Source: Actinobacillus sp. (lineage in GTDB: Bacteria > Pseudomonadota > Gammaproteobacteria > Enterobacterales > Pasteurellaceae). Taken from it: a stretch of 64,000 bases of DNA. This document shows, piece by piece, positions 35,871 through 45,297 of this stretch (position 1 is its first letter; each line of letters begins with the position of its first letter). The notes beneath the pieces were generated by a model, which worked only from the letters and a program-made list of their open reading frames with translations, ran no database searches and had not been told where the DNA came from. The position numbers and the translations under genes are program-made. Where the stretch lies: positions 56,192 through 120,191 of the forward strand of contig JAHHRA010000002.1 of the NCBI GenBank assembly GCA_020026055.1. The letters are read 5' to 3'.

Positions 35871-36842
35871 TTAACGTTGTTGTAGGTAAGCTGCAACTTC
35901 TTTTGCAAAATAAGTGATAATGATATTTGCACCAGCACGTTTCATAGAAAGTAGACTTTCCAGCATGACACGAGTACCATCAATCCAACCTTTTTCTGCA
36001 GCAGCTTTGATCATTGCATATTCACCACTGACGTTATAACAAGCGATAGGAAGCGGAAATTGTTCCTTGACATCACGGATAATATCTAAATAGCTTAATG
36101 CAGGTTTAACCATCAAAATATCTGCTTGTTCTTCAGCATCTAACATTGCTTCACGAATTGCCTCATAGCGATTCGCTGGATCCATTTGATAAGTGCAACG
36201 ATCACCAAAAGCTGGTGCTGAATCTGCGGCATCACGGAATGGACCATAAAAAGCAGAGGCATATTTAATCGCATAGGACATAATAGGTAAATTTGGAAAC
36301 CCAGCACTATCTAAAGCGTAACGAATAGTCTTAATCATTCCATCCATCATCCCCGACGGAGCGACCATATCCACACCTGCTCTAGCGTGTGAAACAACTT
36401 GCTTGGCGATATTCTTTAATGTTGCATCATTATCAACATCTTGCTCACAAATCAACCCACAATGCCCATGATCTGTATACTCACAAAAACACACATCTGT
36501 AATAACATAAAGTTGTGGATAATGTTTTTTAATAAATTGAATAGCTTTTTGCATAATGCCATCTTCTTGCCAGCTACTAGAGCCCTCGCTATCTTTGTGT
36601 TTTGGTATTCCAAAGAGCATAATCGCAGGAATATTCAAAGCGACGATTTCATCTAATTCTTTACTTACTTTGTCTAACGACCAACGTTTAATATTAGGCA
36701 TTGATGGGATTTCAATTTCAATATTTTCCCCTTCTTCAATAAAGATTGGATAAACAAAGTCATCCACCGAAAGTTGAGTTTCTCGAATAAGGCGACGAAT
36801 ATTGGAATTTTTACGTAAGCGACGAGTGCGTTGGAAATGCAT
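35871..36842 (-). CDS. hemB: Delta-aminolevulinic acid dehydratase HemB, zinc-cysteine type
   Basis: 323 residues. Condenses two 5-aminolevulinate molecules to porphobilinogen. Catalytic zinc cysteines C118, C120 and C128 in DVCFCEYTDHGHCG; active-site lysines in MSYAIKYASAFYGPFRDA and LMVKPALSYLDI. IPSMPNIKRWSLD, YQMDPANRYEAIREAMLD, ACYNVSGEYAMIKAAAEKGW and IITYFAKEVA resemble Bacteroidota or Bacillota forms more than E. coli HemB. Between hemCD (13-base gap) and hemL. Confidence 0.95.
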   Translation of the reverse strand: MHFQRTRRLRKNSNIRRLIRETQLSVDDFVYPIFIEEGENIEIEIPSMPNIKRWSLDKVSKELDEIVALNIPAIMLFGIPKHKDSEGSSSWQEDGIMQKAIQFIKKHYPQLYVITDVCFCEYTDHGHCGLICEQDVDNDATLKNIAKQVVSHARAGVDMVAPSGMMDGMIKTIRYALDSAGFPNLPIMSYAIKYASAFYGPFRDAADSAPAFGDRCTYQMDPANRYEAIREAMLDAEEQADILMVKPALSYLDIIRDVKEQFPLPIACYNVSGEYAMIKAAAEKGWIDGTRVMLESLLSMKRAGANIIITYFAKEVAAYLQQR

Positions 36843-36855
36843 TTTATAGTTCCTT

Positions 36856-38439
36856 TTAAAGTTGTTTCATCAGGCTTTGTTGTGCTTTAGCAATAACATC
36901 TTCGACACAAGGAGAACGTGCAACTTGCACATTATCAAAATATTTTCTAGCCACTTGAGCTGTACTTTCACCAATACAAAATGCCAATTTATTCGTGTTA
37001 TTTTGTTGAACAAAACTCTCAACAGCAGAAGGACTGAAAAACAAGACAGCATCAATTTCATCTTGAACTTTGCTGGGTAAAAAATGTGTTTGGTAAACTT
37101 CAATTTCTTGTAATTCAATAGCTTTGTCTGCGAACTGTTTAGCAATATGTCCTAGGCGTTTATCGCCACAAAAGTATGTAACTTTTTGCCCTTTTAAACG
37201 AGTGCTAATAGTATCTACTAACTGTTGAGAAGAAGGTGCTGTAACAGCAACTTTCCCTAATTTCTTTTCGACAAGTTTTGTTGTTTCTTCGCCTACACAG
37301 TAAATATTTTTGAAATCAAATGTGTAATGGGGAAAATTTTCAAGCAAAGCGTTGACTGCAGTTTGGCTAGTAAAAATGACATGTGAGTGAATTTGCTTAA
37401 CTAATTCATTAGTCAATTTATTCGTCTTAGTCTTAATAAATGCCTTACAATGGATCTCAAATTCATCTGAAAATAAAGCACATTGTTCAGGGCTAAGTAT
37501 TTTAGTGGAAAGCACTTTTACTTTAAAATTGAGGTTATCTTTTTGCATAATTTGCATTCCTCCCAGAGCGATTACTTCATTAGCACAATCTTTTGCAATC
37601 ATTCCAGCTTCATCGAGAGAAACACGGCGTTTTACTTCAATTTTTTGCGAGCCATCTTGGCTTAATAAAACACCTATAAAATCAATAAATTGTGTTTCTT
37701 TATGCAAATATGCACGAGCAGCAATAGGGGCACTACACCCACCTTCTAAAAAATGCAGGAAATCACGTTCAATACGCGAGCAAATCTCAGTTTCAGGGTG
37801 ATTAATTTGCTCACAGGCCGCCAAAATCGGTAAATTTTTCTCAAGTGCTGTGATCATAATCACTCCCTGTGCGGGAGCAGGAATCATCCAATCCAAATCT
37901 AAACTGTTTTCTGGGCGTAAGCCGATGCGTTCTAAGCCTGCCGCTGCAAAAATCGCCCCATTCCAATTACTAGCAGCAAGTTTATCTAAACGTGTTTTTA
38001 CATTACCACGTAAGTTCTCTACTCGATGTTCAGGAAAACGATTTAACCATTGTGCTTTACGACGTAGACTACTCGTAGCAATAATACTCTTTGTGGCATC
38101 AAAAAATGCTAAATTTTCTTTATAAACAAGAAGATCGTGGAAATTAGCCCGTTCTAAGACAGCTGCTTGTACAATACCTTTTGGTAAAATTGTCGGAACA
38201 TCTTTCATTGAGTGTACCGCAATATCAATTTCTTCTCTTAACATCGCAACATCTAAATGGCGAGTAAAAACACCAGTAATACCAAGCTGATATAGTGGTT
38301 TATCTACAATCACATCTCCTGTTGCTTTAAGAGGAATTAATTCTGTTTTATAACCAAGTTTGTTTAGTTTATGTTGTACTTGAGCCGCTTGCCACAATGC
38401 AAGTTGACTGTCTCGTGTTCCAATTCTAATAGTGTTCAT
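36856..38439 (-). CDS. hemC: Fused hydroxymethylbilane synthase / uroporphyrinogen-III synthase (HemC-HemD)
   Basis: 527 residues holding two enzymes. HemC (about 1-305): RIGTRDSQLALWQA, AVHSMKDVP, the dipyrromethane-cofactor Cys in FLEGGCSAPIAARA. HemD (about 310-527): weakly conserved, with HVIFTSQTAVNALLENF, YCVGEETTKLVEKKLG, DAVLFFSPSAVESFVQ and CIGESTAQVARK. Together they turn porphobilinogen into uroporphyrinogen III. In most gammaproteobacteria hemC and hemD are separate genes with other neighbours; fusion fits the foreign-operon view. Its start overlaps the hemA end by 14 bases. Confidence 0.94.
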   Translation of the reverse strand: MNTIRIGTRDSQLALWQAAQVQHKLNKLGYKTELIPLKATGDVIVDKPLYQLGITGVFTRHLDVAMLREEIDIAVHSMKDVPTILPKGIVQAAVLERANFHDLLVYKENLAFFDATKSIIATSSLRRKAQWLNRFPEHRVENLRGNVKTRLDKLAASNWNGAIFAAAGLERIGLRPENSLDLDWMIPAPAQGVIMITALEKNLPILAACEQINHPETEICSRIERDFLHFLEGGCSAPIAARAYLHKETQFIDFIGVLLSQDGSQKIEVKRRVSLDEAGMIAKDCANEVIALGGMQIMQKDNLNFKVKVLSTKILSPEQCALFSDEFEIHCKAFIKTKTNKLTNELVKQIHSHVIFTSQTAVNALLENFPHYTFDFKNIYCVGEETTKLVEKKLGKVAVTAPSSQQLVDTISTRLKGQKVTYFCGDKRLGHIAKQFADKAIELQEIEVYQTHFLPSKVQDEIDAVLFFSPSAVESFVQQNNTNKLAFCIGESTAQVARKYFDNVQVARSPCVEDVIAKAQQSLMKQL

Positions 38440-39691
38440 AACGGGAAAGTTCTGTCAAATTAAAAATATCTTGAATAAGTTGAGTAGTAGCATCAATAGA
38501 AGTATTAGGATCTTTTAAATAAGTAACAAACTGATTAAGAATTTTTTGAATAATACGTCCAGATAATACATCTGCTTGTACAGCATTAAAATTTTCAACA
38601 TTACGAGAAACGCCTGCGATTTCTTTTTGTTGAATATCAGTAAGTACTTGTTTAAGTGCTTGAATAGTTGGAGAGAGTTTACGTTGAGCTACCCAGTCTA
38701 AAAATTCTCTTTGATAATCTTCAATAATTTTTTCGACAAAAGGAATTTTCGCTCGACGATTTTCAATTGTCACATCCGTCACTTTAGAAAGCGTATCCAC
38801 GTTCATCACTGTAATGTTAGAAAAGTTTTTAATTTCAGTTGAGACATTTTCAGGTATAGACAAATCTAAAATAGTAAGATTTTTATTTAAGTTGACGAGA
38901 TCAGGAGTAATGGTTGGTTTATCTGCTCCTGTTGACACAATAAGAATATCATTTGCTTGAATAACGTTAGCGAGATATGCTTTTTTATACACTTTTAAAC
39001 GAGGTAATTCACTTTGAAAATTAAGTGCAGTTGCATATGTACGGTTGATAATTGAAATCTGGCTGTCAGTATGAGTAACTAGATGTTTGCAAGTCTTTTT
39101 CCCAATTTCTCCAAGCCCATATAATAGAATATTTTTATCGGATATATTTTCAATATTATCTAATAAATACTTAACCGCCACGTAAGCTATTGAAGTTGTC
39201 CCCATACTAAAGTGTGTACAAGATTTAACTGCTTTACTGGCTTGTAAAACTGCATTAAATAACCGATCTAAATAGACATTCACTGTTCCTATATTACGTG
39301 CTTGTTGAAAAGCAAGTTTTAGTTGCCCTGCGATTTCATGATCACCTAGAATTTGACTATTCAAACCTGCTGCGGTACGGAATAAATGATTAACTGCTTG
39401 TGTATCTTTTCGTATAACAGCGACCTCAGAAAATACATCTATAGAACCTTGGCAATACTTTAGTAATAAATTTATCAACTCATAAGGATGATGTGCAAAC
39501 CCCATAATTTCGGTACGATTGCAAGTTGAAAGAACAAAAAGTGCTGTTAACCCTTGTGATTTAGCATCTTCAAGTAATGCTTTTTGAGCAACATTATTCA
39601 GGCTAAAACGCCCTCTAATATCGACATTCGCTTTTTCATAGCTGATACCAATATTATAAAGTACAAGCTTTTTTGCTGGCGTCGGCTGCAT
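38426..39691 (-). CDS. hemA: Glutamyl-tRNA reductase HemA (Bacteroidota-like)
   Basis: 421 residues from the ATG ending at 39691, preceded by AGAAGGA; a longer open frame upstream is hydrophobic and not HemA-like. First committed step of the C5 heme pathway. Catalytic Cys57 in LSTCNRTEI, GLNSQILGDHEI, GTTSIAYVAVKYL and the NADPH-binding LYGLGEIGKKTCKHL. ANVDIRGRFSLN and VLSTCNRTEIMGFAHHPYEL match Bacteroidota HemA as I remember it; enterobacterial HemA begins quite differently. First gene of the operon; in enterobacteria hemA is instead followed by prfA. Confidence 0.94.
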   Translation of the reverse strand: MQPTPAKKLVLYNIGISYEKANVDIRGRFSLNNVAQKALLEDAKSQGLTALFVLSTCNRTEIMGFAHHPYELINLLLKYCQGSIDVFSEVAVIRKDTQAVNHLFRTAAGLNSQILGDHEIAGQLKLAFQQARNIGTVNVYLDRLFNAVLQASKAVKSCTHFSMGTTSIAYVAVKYLLDNIENISDKNILLYGLGEIGKKTCKHLVTHTDSQISIINRTYATALNFQSELPRLKVYKKAYLANVIQANDILIVSTGADKPTITPDLVNLNKNLTILDLSIPENVSTEIKNFSNITVMNVDTLSKVTDVTIENRRAKIPFVEKIIEDYQREFLDWVAQRKLSPTIQALKQVLTDIQQKEIAGVSRNVENFNAVQADVLSGRIIQKILNQFVTYLKDPNTSIDATTQLIQDIFNLTELSRYEHY

Positions 39692-39968
39692 AATCAAAAA
39701 TCCTTCTGCTATAACTGAAAGGAAAAAGTATCCAAAAACGGAGGATAAAATAACACCAAAGTAATTACATTTCAAACTATTTCCAATGAAAATATATTAA
39801 TGAGTAAAGTTACTTTTTTTATTATTTCGCATTTTATAATGTAGATATAACCAATAGTAGGCATATATTTGGATAACTTACGATAAATTGTTAGCAAATT
39901 ATTAAAATAATTAGTTTATAAAAATACTCTAATTCATTTTTTCTCTAGGTTTTTTAAACGATGTTAGA

Positions 39969-39974
39969 TATACT
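39969..39974 (+). promoter_or_regulatory. Probable -10 box of rnpB
   Basis: TATACT lies 9 bases before the predicted 5' end of RNase P RNA. No convincing -35 hexamer at the right spacing. Confidence 0.4.
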
Positions 39975-39982
39975 GACGGCGA

Positions 39983-40355
<373 letters not shown>

Positions 40356-40417
40356 ATTTTTCTTATCTATCACTTCATATTTATCGATACAACACTCATA
40401 TGCAAGGAGATACAAAA

Positions 40418-40954
40418 GTGAACAGTATTTTAATTTTTATCATTGGGCTTCTTTCACTTCTAGCAGGTATTTTTGCTTTCTTTAATCCTTTAGCTGCAAC
40501 TGTATCTGCTGAGCAACTCGCTGCTTGGTTATTTTTATTCATTGGATTCATGGAACTCTTTTCTGCTTTGAAGTTAAGACACATCAAAAAGATTTTCAGA
40601 ACGTTAATTTTTAGTGCTATTATCGCACTATTAGTGGGAAGCTTCTTACTTTTTAAACCACTTGAAGGCGTTGTTGTCTTAACAGCTGCTCTTGCTGTAC
40701 TTTTCCTTGTTAGTGGTATCATTAAAATTGCTTATGCATTTATGTTCCGCAATGAGAAAAGTTATTTCTTAGGGCAAATCTTATCAGGTCTAATTTCTAT
40801 TGTGCTGGCAGCATTGATTTTTGGTGATTTCCCAACTTCTGCCGCTTCTATTTTAGGTATCTTACTTTCTATAGAACTTCTTTTCAGTGGTGCATCTTTG
40901 ATTATGGTAAGTTTATTCTTTAAAAAACAAGAAAAAATGTTAACCAATAATTAA
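40418..40954 (+). CDS. HdeD/DUF308 family membrane protein
   Basis: 178 residues from a GTG at 40418, chosen because AAGGAG lies at 40404-40409 and because earlier codons would lie inside rnpB. Six hydrophobic segments in three pairs, with the pattern G-x-L-S-L-x-A-G-I-x-A and LVGSFLLFKPLEGVVVLTAALAVLF-type repeats, typical of the HdeD/DUF308 family linked to acid resistance in E. coli. Function here unknown. Ends 22 bases before a strong terminator. Confidence 0.85.
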   Translation: MNSILIFIIGLLSLLAGIFAFFNPLAATVSAEQLAAWLFLFIGFMELFSALKLRHIKKIFRTLIFSAIIALLVGSFLLFKPLEGVVVLTAALAVLFLVSGIIKIAYAFMFRNEKSYFLGQILSGLISIVLAALIFGDFPTSAASILGILLSIELLFSGASLIMVSLFFKKQEKMLTNN

Positions 40955-40976
40955 ATATTCATATTTTGTAAAAGAC

Positions 40977-41007
40977 AAAAACAGCTACAAAAGTAGCTGT
41001 TTTTTTA
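40977..41007 (+). terminator. Rho-independent terminator after the HdeD-like gene
   Basis: AAAAACAGCTAC / GTAGCTGTTTTT stem, AAAA loop, run of seven T. Confidence 0.95.
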
Positions 41008-41151
41008 TAGAAATAAAACTTATCTTTTTCGTTAAAATTTCTTCGACTTTCATTTAGGTATTTTCAATGATCTCTATACAAAATAGCATCGCGCTATATT
41101 CATCTGCTAACTTTTATACTGCTTTGATAAGCCTTTTGACAACGATAAACA

Positions 41152-41193
41152 ACGCCCACAAATTCCAAGAATATTTCCTGATTTCGCAGGCGT
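41152..41193. repeat. Dispersed palindromic repeat, copy 7
   Basis: A dyad from ACGCC at the left to GGCGT at the right with arms CACAAATTCC.. and ..CTGATTTCG, just past the pepA stop. The centre (AAGAATATTTCC) is less symmetric than in other copies. Confidence 0.55.
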
Positions 41194-41204
41194 AAAGTGA
41201 TTGA

Positions 41205-42731
41205 CTATTTCTTCACTTGATTAAGCAAATATTGCATTAAAAGTTGTACAGGTCGTCCTGTTGCTCCTTTCTCAGCCCCCTCTTTCCAAGCAACTCCTGC
41301 GATATCTAAATGAGCCCAACGGTAATCTTTAGTGAAGTAAGAGAGGAACGCCCCTCCGTTGCTGGCACCGCCCCAACGTCCACCGATGTTAGCAAGATCA
41401 GCAAAGTTAGATTTGAGTTGCTCATTGTATTCTTCACCAATCGGCAACTGCCATGCTTTATCTTGAGTTTCATTTGCAGCATTTAGCAAGGCATCAGCCA
41501 AAACTTTATCTTCCGTCATTAAACCTGCGTTATATGCTCCTAATGCGATGACACAAGCACCTGTTAAAGTAGCAATGTCAATCACAATCTCAGGATCAAA
41601 GCGTTTGACATAGGTTAGAGCATCACAAAGAACAAGACGACCTTCTGCATCAGTATTTAAGACTTCAACAGTTAAACCACTCATTGTAGTGACGATATCG
41701 CCTGGGCGATAAGCTTTGCTATCAGGCATATTTTCACAACCTGCCATCACGCCAATCACGTTAAGGGGTAAATCAAGTTCTACTAAGGCATTCATTATGC
41801 CAAATACTGTCGCCGCACCACACATATCGTATTTCATTTCATCCATTTTTTCGCTTGGTTTAAGCGAAATACCGCCGGCATCAAAAGTTAACCCCTTACC
41901 GACTAATACAATAGGTTTAGCATTTGGGTTAGGATGGTTGCGATAAGTCAAAATTGACATCTTCGCCTCATTTGCACTGCCTTGAGAAACGGCAAGATAA
42001 GATGTCATTCCTAATGCTTGCATTTCTGTTTCACCCACAATTTGGACGTCAATTTTATGCGTTCGTGCAGCAAGTGCTTGAGCTTGAGTAGCGAGAAATG
42101 CAGGATTGCAGATATTCGGTGGGCAATTAGCTAAATCCTTAGCTTGTTTAACTCCATATGCAATTGCGACTGCTTGATTGATAATGTGTTGAGCGTTGCA
42201 CTCTTGCTCAGCTTTAACGTCAAAGATAAAGTCTGTCAACGCCAAAGTTTGCGAATTTTTTTTGCTTTTATATGTTTCAAATCGGTAATTTGCTTCTTGT
42301 ATGCTTTCAATCGCAAAACGAAGTTTCCACACAAGATCACGATTTTGAAGTACAATTTCATTTAAATAACTGATAACAGTTTTTGCTGACGTTTTTTCAA
42401 TAGTTTTGAAAAGTTGCTGATAGATTTTTTTGTAATCACGAATACTCAGTTCATTTTCTTTACCACATCCCACTACAAAAACACGTTTCACAGGGCTATT
42501 TGGAACATCACGTAACAGTGCGATTTCACCTGTTTTTGGACTAATTTCACCTGATTGAAGAAGCTCTGTTAAATAATGTTGTGTTAAATCATCAAATTGT
42601 TTTGCACTAGGGCTAAGTTTTTGTTCTTCAAAAACGCCGATAATAATACCATCTCCTAAGTTTTCAATCGCTTTTTCACTTTTGCTAGCTTGCATACTTA
42701 CGAGGGGGCGGTTTTGGGCAAGATATTGCAT
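41205..42731 (-). CDS. pepA: Leucyl aminopeptidase PepA (M17)
   Basis: 508 residues. C-terminal catalytic domain with two-metal ligands: VGKGLTFDAGGISLKPS (catalytic Lys and Asp), MKYDMCGAATV, and NTDAEGRLVLCDAL. The N-terminal domain (about 1-165) is the more variable, regulatory part. Cleaves N-terminal amino acids; in E. coli PepA also binds DNA in ColE1 resolution and carAB control. Divergent from lptF across 136 bases, the arrangement known from other gammaproteobacteria. Confidence 0.95.
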   Translation of the reverse strand: MQYLAQNRPLVSMQASKSEKAIENLGDGIIIGVFEEQKLSPSAKQFDDLTQHYLTELLQSGEISPKTGEIALLRDVPNSPVKRVFVVGCGKENELSIRDYKKIYQQLFKTIEKTSAKTVISYLNEIVLQNRDLVWKLRFAIESIQEANYRFETYKSKKNSQTLALTDFIFDVKAEQECNAQHIINQAVAIAYGVKQAKDLANCPPNICNPAFLATQAQALAARTHKIDVQIVGETEMQALGMTSYLAVSQGSANEAKMSILTYRNHPNPNAKPIVLVGKGLTFDAGGISLKPSEKMDEMKYDMCGAATVFGIMNALVELDLPLNVIGVMAGCENMPDSKAYRPGDIVTTMSGLTVEVLNTDAEGRLVLCDALTYVKRFDPEIVIDIATLTGACVIALGAYNAGLMTEDKVLADALLNAANETQDKAWQLPIGEEYNEQLKSNFADLANIGGRWGGASNGGAFLSYFTKDYRWAHLDIAGVAWKEGAEKGATGRPVQLLMQYLLNQVKK

Positions 42732-42867
42732 TTTGTCCTCACTTATTACTGATCTTATAAATAAAATACGTTATCATGAACGAGTTTAATTTCGTTTATT
42801 TGATTGAAACAAACGGAATAGAACTACCTCTTTTTTTGAATAAAAGCAAGTAAAACAGGGTAATCAT

Positions 42868-43980
42868 GTGATTTTAACGAAATATTTAAGTAGAGAAGTA
42901 TTTAAGACACAAATTGCAATTTTATTTATTCTTTTAGTTATTTTTTTCTCACAGCAATTAGTGCACCTTCTAGCTTCAGCAACGAATGGCAATGTACCAA
43001 CTGAGCTTGTATTTTCTTTGCTTACACTTGGTATTCCAACGATGATTCAGCTTATTTTACCACTAAGTTTGTTCATTGGTTTAATGTTAGCTCTCGGCAG
43101 ACTTTACGCAGAAAGCGAAATCACTGTAATGCGTGCTTGTGGAGTTGGACAGAACATTTTAGTTAAAATTGCACTTATTCTGTCTTTATTTACCGCTGTT
43201 TTTGCTGCTTATAATACATTTTACCTTTCGCCGTTAAGTTTAAAAAAGCAAGCTAAGATCTTAAACGAAGCCAAAGCTAACCCAACGATGAGTTTAGTCG
43301 CACCTGGTCAATTTGTAAGTCTTAATGATATTGTGTTATTTGTTGATAATATTAAAAAGAATAAACTCCAAGACATCTATATTTTTCAACATTTACCCAC
43401 TAAAAACCTCCAACCATCCGTTATCACCGCTCGAACAGGAACAATAAATTCACTCCCAAACGGTGATCAAATTTTACATTTAGAAAAAACTAACCGTGTC
43501 GAAGGGAATGCAGGTGAAGCAAATTTTAGATTAACTGATTTCAGTATTTATGAAGCTTATTTAAACTATAAAGTTGTTGCTGAAGGGCAAGTCAAAGATG
43601 AAGAAATGTTGACACTTCCTCAATTATTAAAAACACATTCTCAAGCGGAAAAAGCTGAATTACATTGGCGAATTACGCTTATTATTTCTGTACCGATTAT
43701 GGCTTTAATTGCGATTGCTTTATGTCGAGTAAATCCTCGTCAAGGACGGTTTGCTAAAATATTGCCTGCCCTTTTGCTTTACCTTATTTATTTCTTATTA
43801 CAAAGTTCGCTTAAATCTGCAGGAGCGTCTGCGAAATTAGATGCAAGTTATTTTATGCCATTAGTTAATCTTTCTTTTCTACTGTTTGGAATTTTACTCA
43901 ATAGCTGGGATAGCCCTTTAATTTATAAATGGCGAGAACAATTCAACACAAGATTTGCTCATAAAGGAATGCATAAATGA
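42868..43980 (+). CDS. lptF: LPS export ABC transporter permease LptF
   Basis: 370 residues, GTG start. YjgP/YjgQ family with six membrane segments, three at each end, and a periplasmic beta-jellyroll between. N-terminal ILTKYLSREVFKTQ, LSLFIGLMLALGRLYAESEITVMRACG (coupling region to LptB). Works with LptG and LptB2 to pull LPS from the inner membrane. The stop overlaps the lptG start (ATGA). Confidence 0.95.
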   Translation: MILTKYLSREVFKTQIAILFILLVIFFSQQLVHLLASATNGNVPTELVFSLLTLGIPTMIQLILPLSLFIGLMLALGRLYAESEITVMRACGVGQNILVKIALILSLFTAVFAAYNTFYLSPLSLKKQAKILNEAKANPTMSLVAPGQFVSLNDIVLFVDNIKKNKLQDIYIFQHLPTKNLQPSVITARTGTINSLPNGDQILHLEKTNRVEGNAGEANFRLTDFSIYEAYLNYKVVAEGQVKDEEMLTLPQLLKTHSQAEKAELHWRITLIISVPIMALIAIALCRVNPRQGRFAKILPALLLYLIYFLLQSSLKSAGASAKLDASYFMPLVNLSFLLFGILLNSWDSPLIYKWREQFNTRFAHKGMHK

Positions 43981-45047
43981 TATTGAGTACATTGGATCGT
44001 TATATTATTAAAAACATTCTGGGGGGTATTTTTTCTACTCTTTTTGCACTGATCGGTTTATCTGCCATCATCAAATTTGTAGAGCAGTTCCGTAATATTG
44101 GAGAAGGAACATACGATATTTGGAAAGCAGGAATTTTCACTTTCCTGACAATTCCTAAAGATGTCGAAACTTTCTTTCCAATGGCAGCGTTACTCGGCGG
44201 ACTTATTGCACTTGGTGGATTAGCAAGTCGTAGCGAATTAGTAGTTATGCAGGCTGCAGGATTCTCGCGTTTTAAAATTACTTTATCTGTTCTAAAAGCA
44301 GCAATTCCATTAATTTTCCTCACTATGTTAATGGGAGAATGGGGAGTGCCTCAGTCGGAACAATATGCAAGGAATATGCGTAACCAAGCTTTTTATGGCG
44401 GTGCTATTTTAACGAATAAAAATAGTATATGGGCAAAAGATGGAAATAATTTTGTTTACATCCAAAGAGTTACTGATAATTTCCAAATACAGGATTTATC
44501 TATTTATACTTTTAACAAAAACCATGAATTAGAAAGCATGACCCACGCCGACATAGCACAATACATAGACGGAGAATGGAAATTAAGTAATTTAAAGACA
44601 TCTACAATTACACCAAAACAAGTTATCACTTCAAACCAAGCAGAGTTACTTTGGAAAACCAGTCTCACGCCTGATAAACTAGGCATCGCTTCTTTACGTC
44701 CTACATCACTTTCGATTTCTGGATTATACCGTTATGTCCAATTTATGAAACAAACAGGACAAGATGCAAAACGCTTTGAACTTACTTTCTGGCAAAAAAT
44801 TTTCCAACCAATTACTGTAAGTATTATGATGTTATTGGCACTCTCCTTCATTTTTGGACAGTTGCGAAGTGTAAGTGCTGGTGCACGTATTGTAACAGGT
44901 ATTTGTTTTGGATTCTTATTCTATGTGATCAACGAAATATTTAGCCGAATGAGTATTCTTTATAACTTTTTCCCTGCTGTCAGTGCAATTATGCCAAGCA
45001 TTTTATTTATTGGTGTAATTTGGTGGCTTTTACATAAAAAATCATAA
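43977..45047 (+). CDS. lptG: LPS export ABC transporter permease LptG
   Basis: 356 residues, overlapping lptF by 4 bases. TLDRYIIKNILGGI at the start, MAALLGGLIALGGLASRSELVVMQAAGFS (coupling helix), a periplasmic middle domain and C-terminal membrane segments including NEIFSRMSILY. Partner of LptF. Followed by a decayed insertion-sequence end and a terminator. Confidence 0.95.
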   Translation: MILSTLDRYIIKNILGGIFSTLFALIGLSAIIKFVEQFRNIGEGTYDIWKAGIFTFLTIPKDVETFFPMAALLGGLIALGGLASRSELVVMQAAGFSRFKITLSVLKAAIPLIFLTMLMGEWGVPQSEQYARNMRNQAFYGGAILTNKNSIWAKDGNNFVYIQRVTDNFQIQDLSIYTFNKNHELESMTHADIAQYIDGEWKLSNLKTSTITPKQVITSNQAELLWKTSLTPDKLGIASLRPTSLSISGLYRYVQFMKQTGQDAKRFELTFWQKIFQPITVSIMMLLALSFIFGQLRSVSAGARIVTGICFGFLFYVINEIFSRMSILYNFFPAVSAIMPSILFIGVIWWLLHKKS

Positions 45048-45226
45048 TGTTGACTCGATCCCTCCCTAAAGGAAAAGGATTCTTACAAGTTTCTACTTCG
45101 CCGTAAACTATTAAACAAATATATTGAACAACCATATCCTCACTTTTTAAAGTGAGAACATAAGATGCAGTAAATAGCCTAACTAATGCGGTGATGGCTG
45201 CCAGTAGCAAGAACTCGCTGAAAGTA
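45048..45226 (-). pseudogene. Decayed 3' end of an IS200/IS605-type element (tnpB remnant)
   Basis: Read on the minus strand, the tail CCTTTAGGGAGGGATCGAGT followed by CAAC resembles the right-end hairpin of IS605-group elements. Upstream of it, broken frames give short stretches (RVLATGSHH; YGEVETCKNPFPLGRDRVN) reminiscent of TnpB C-termini. No intact transposase and no left end are present. The call rests on remembered end sequences, so it is tentative. Confidence 0.45.
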
Positions 45227-45254
45227 GTTTAGTACTATAAAATACATTGAATAA

Positions 45255-45280
45255 AAAAGGCTTTCTTACGAAAGCCTTTT
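45255..45280. terminator. Terminator between lptG and the autotransporter gene
   Basis: AAAAGGCTTTC / GAAAGCCTTTT with a 4-base loop and A/T flanks; it can serve both converging genes. Nearly identical to the hairpin at 17254-17281. Confidence 0.85.
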
Positions 45281-45297
45281 AATTTTAACAACTGTAA

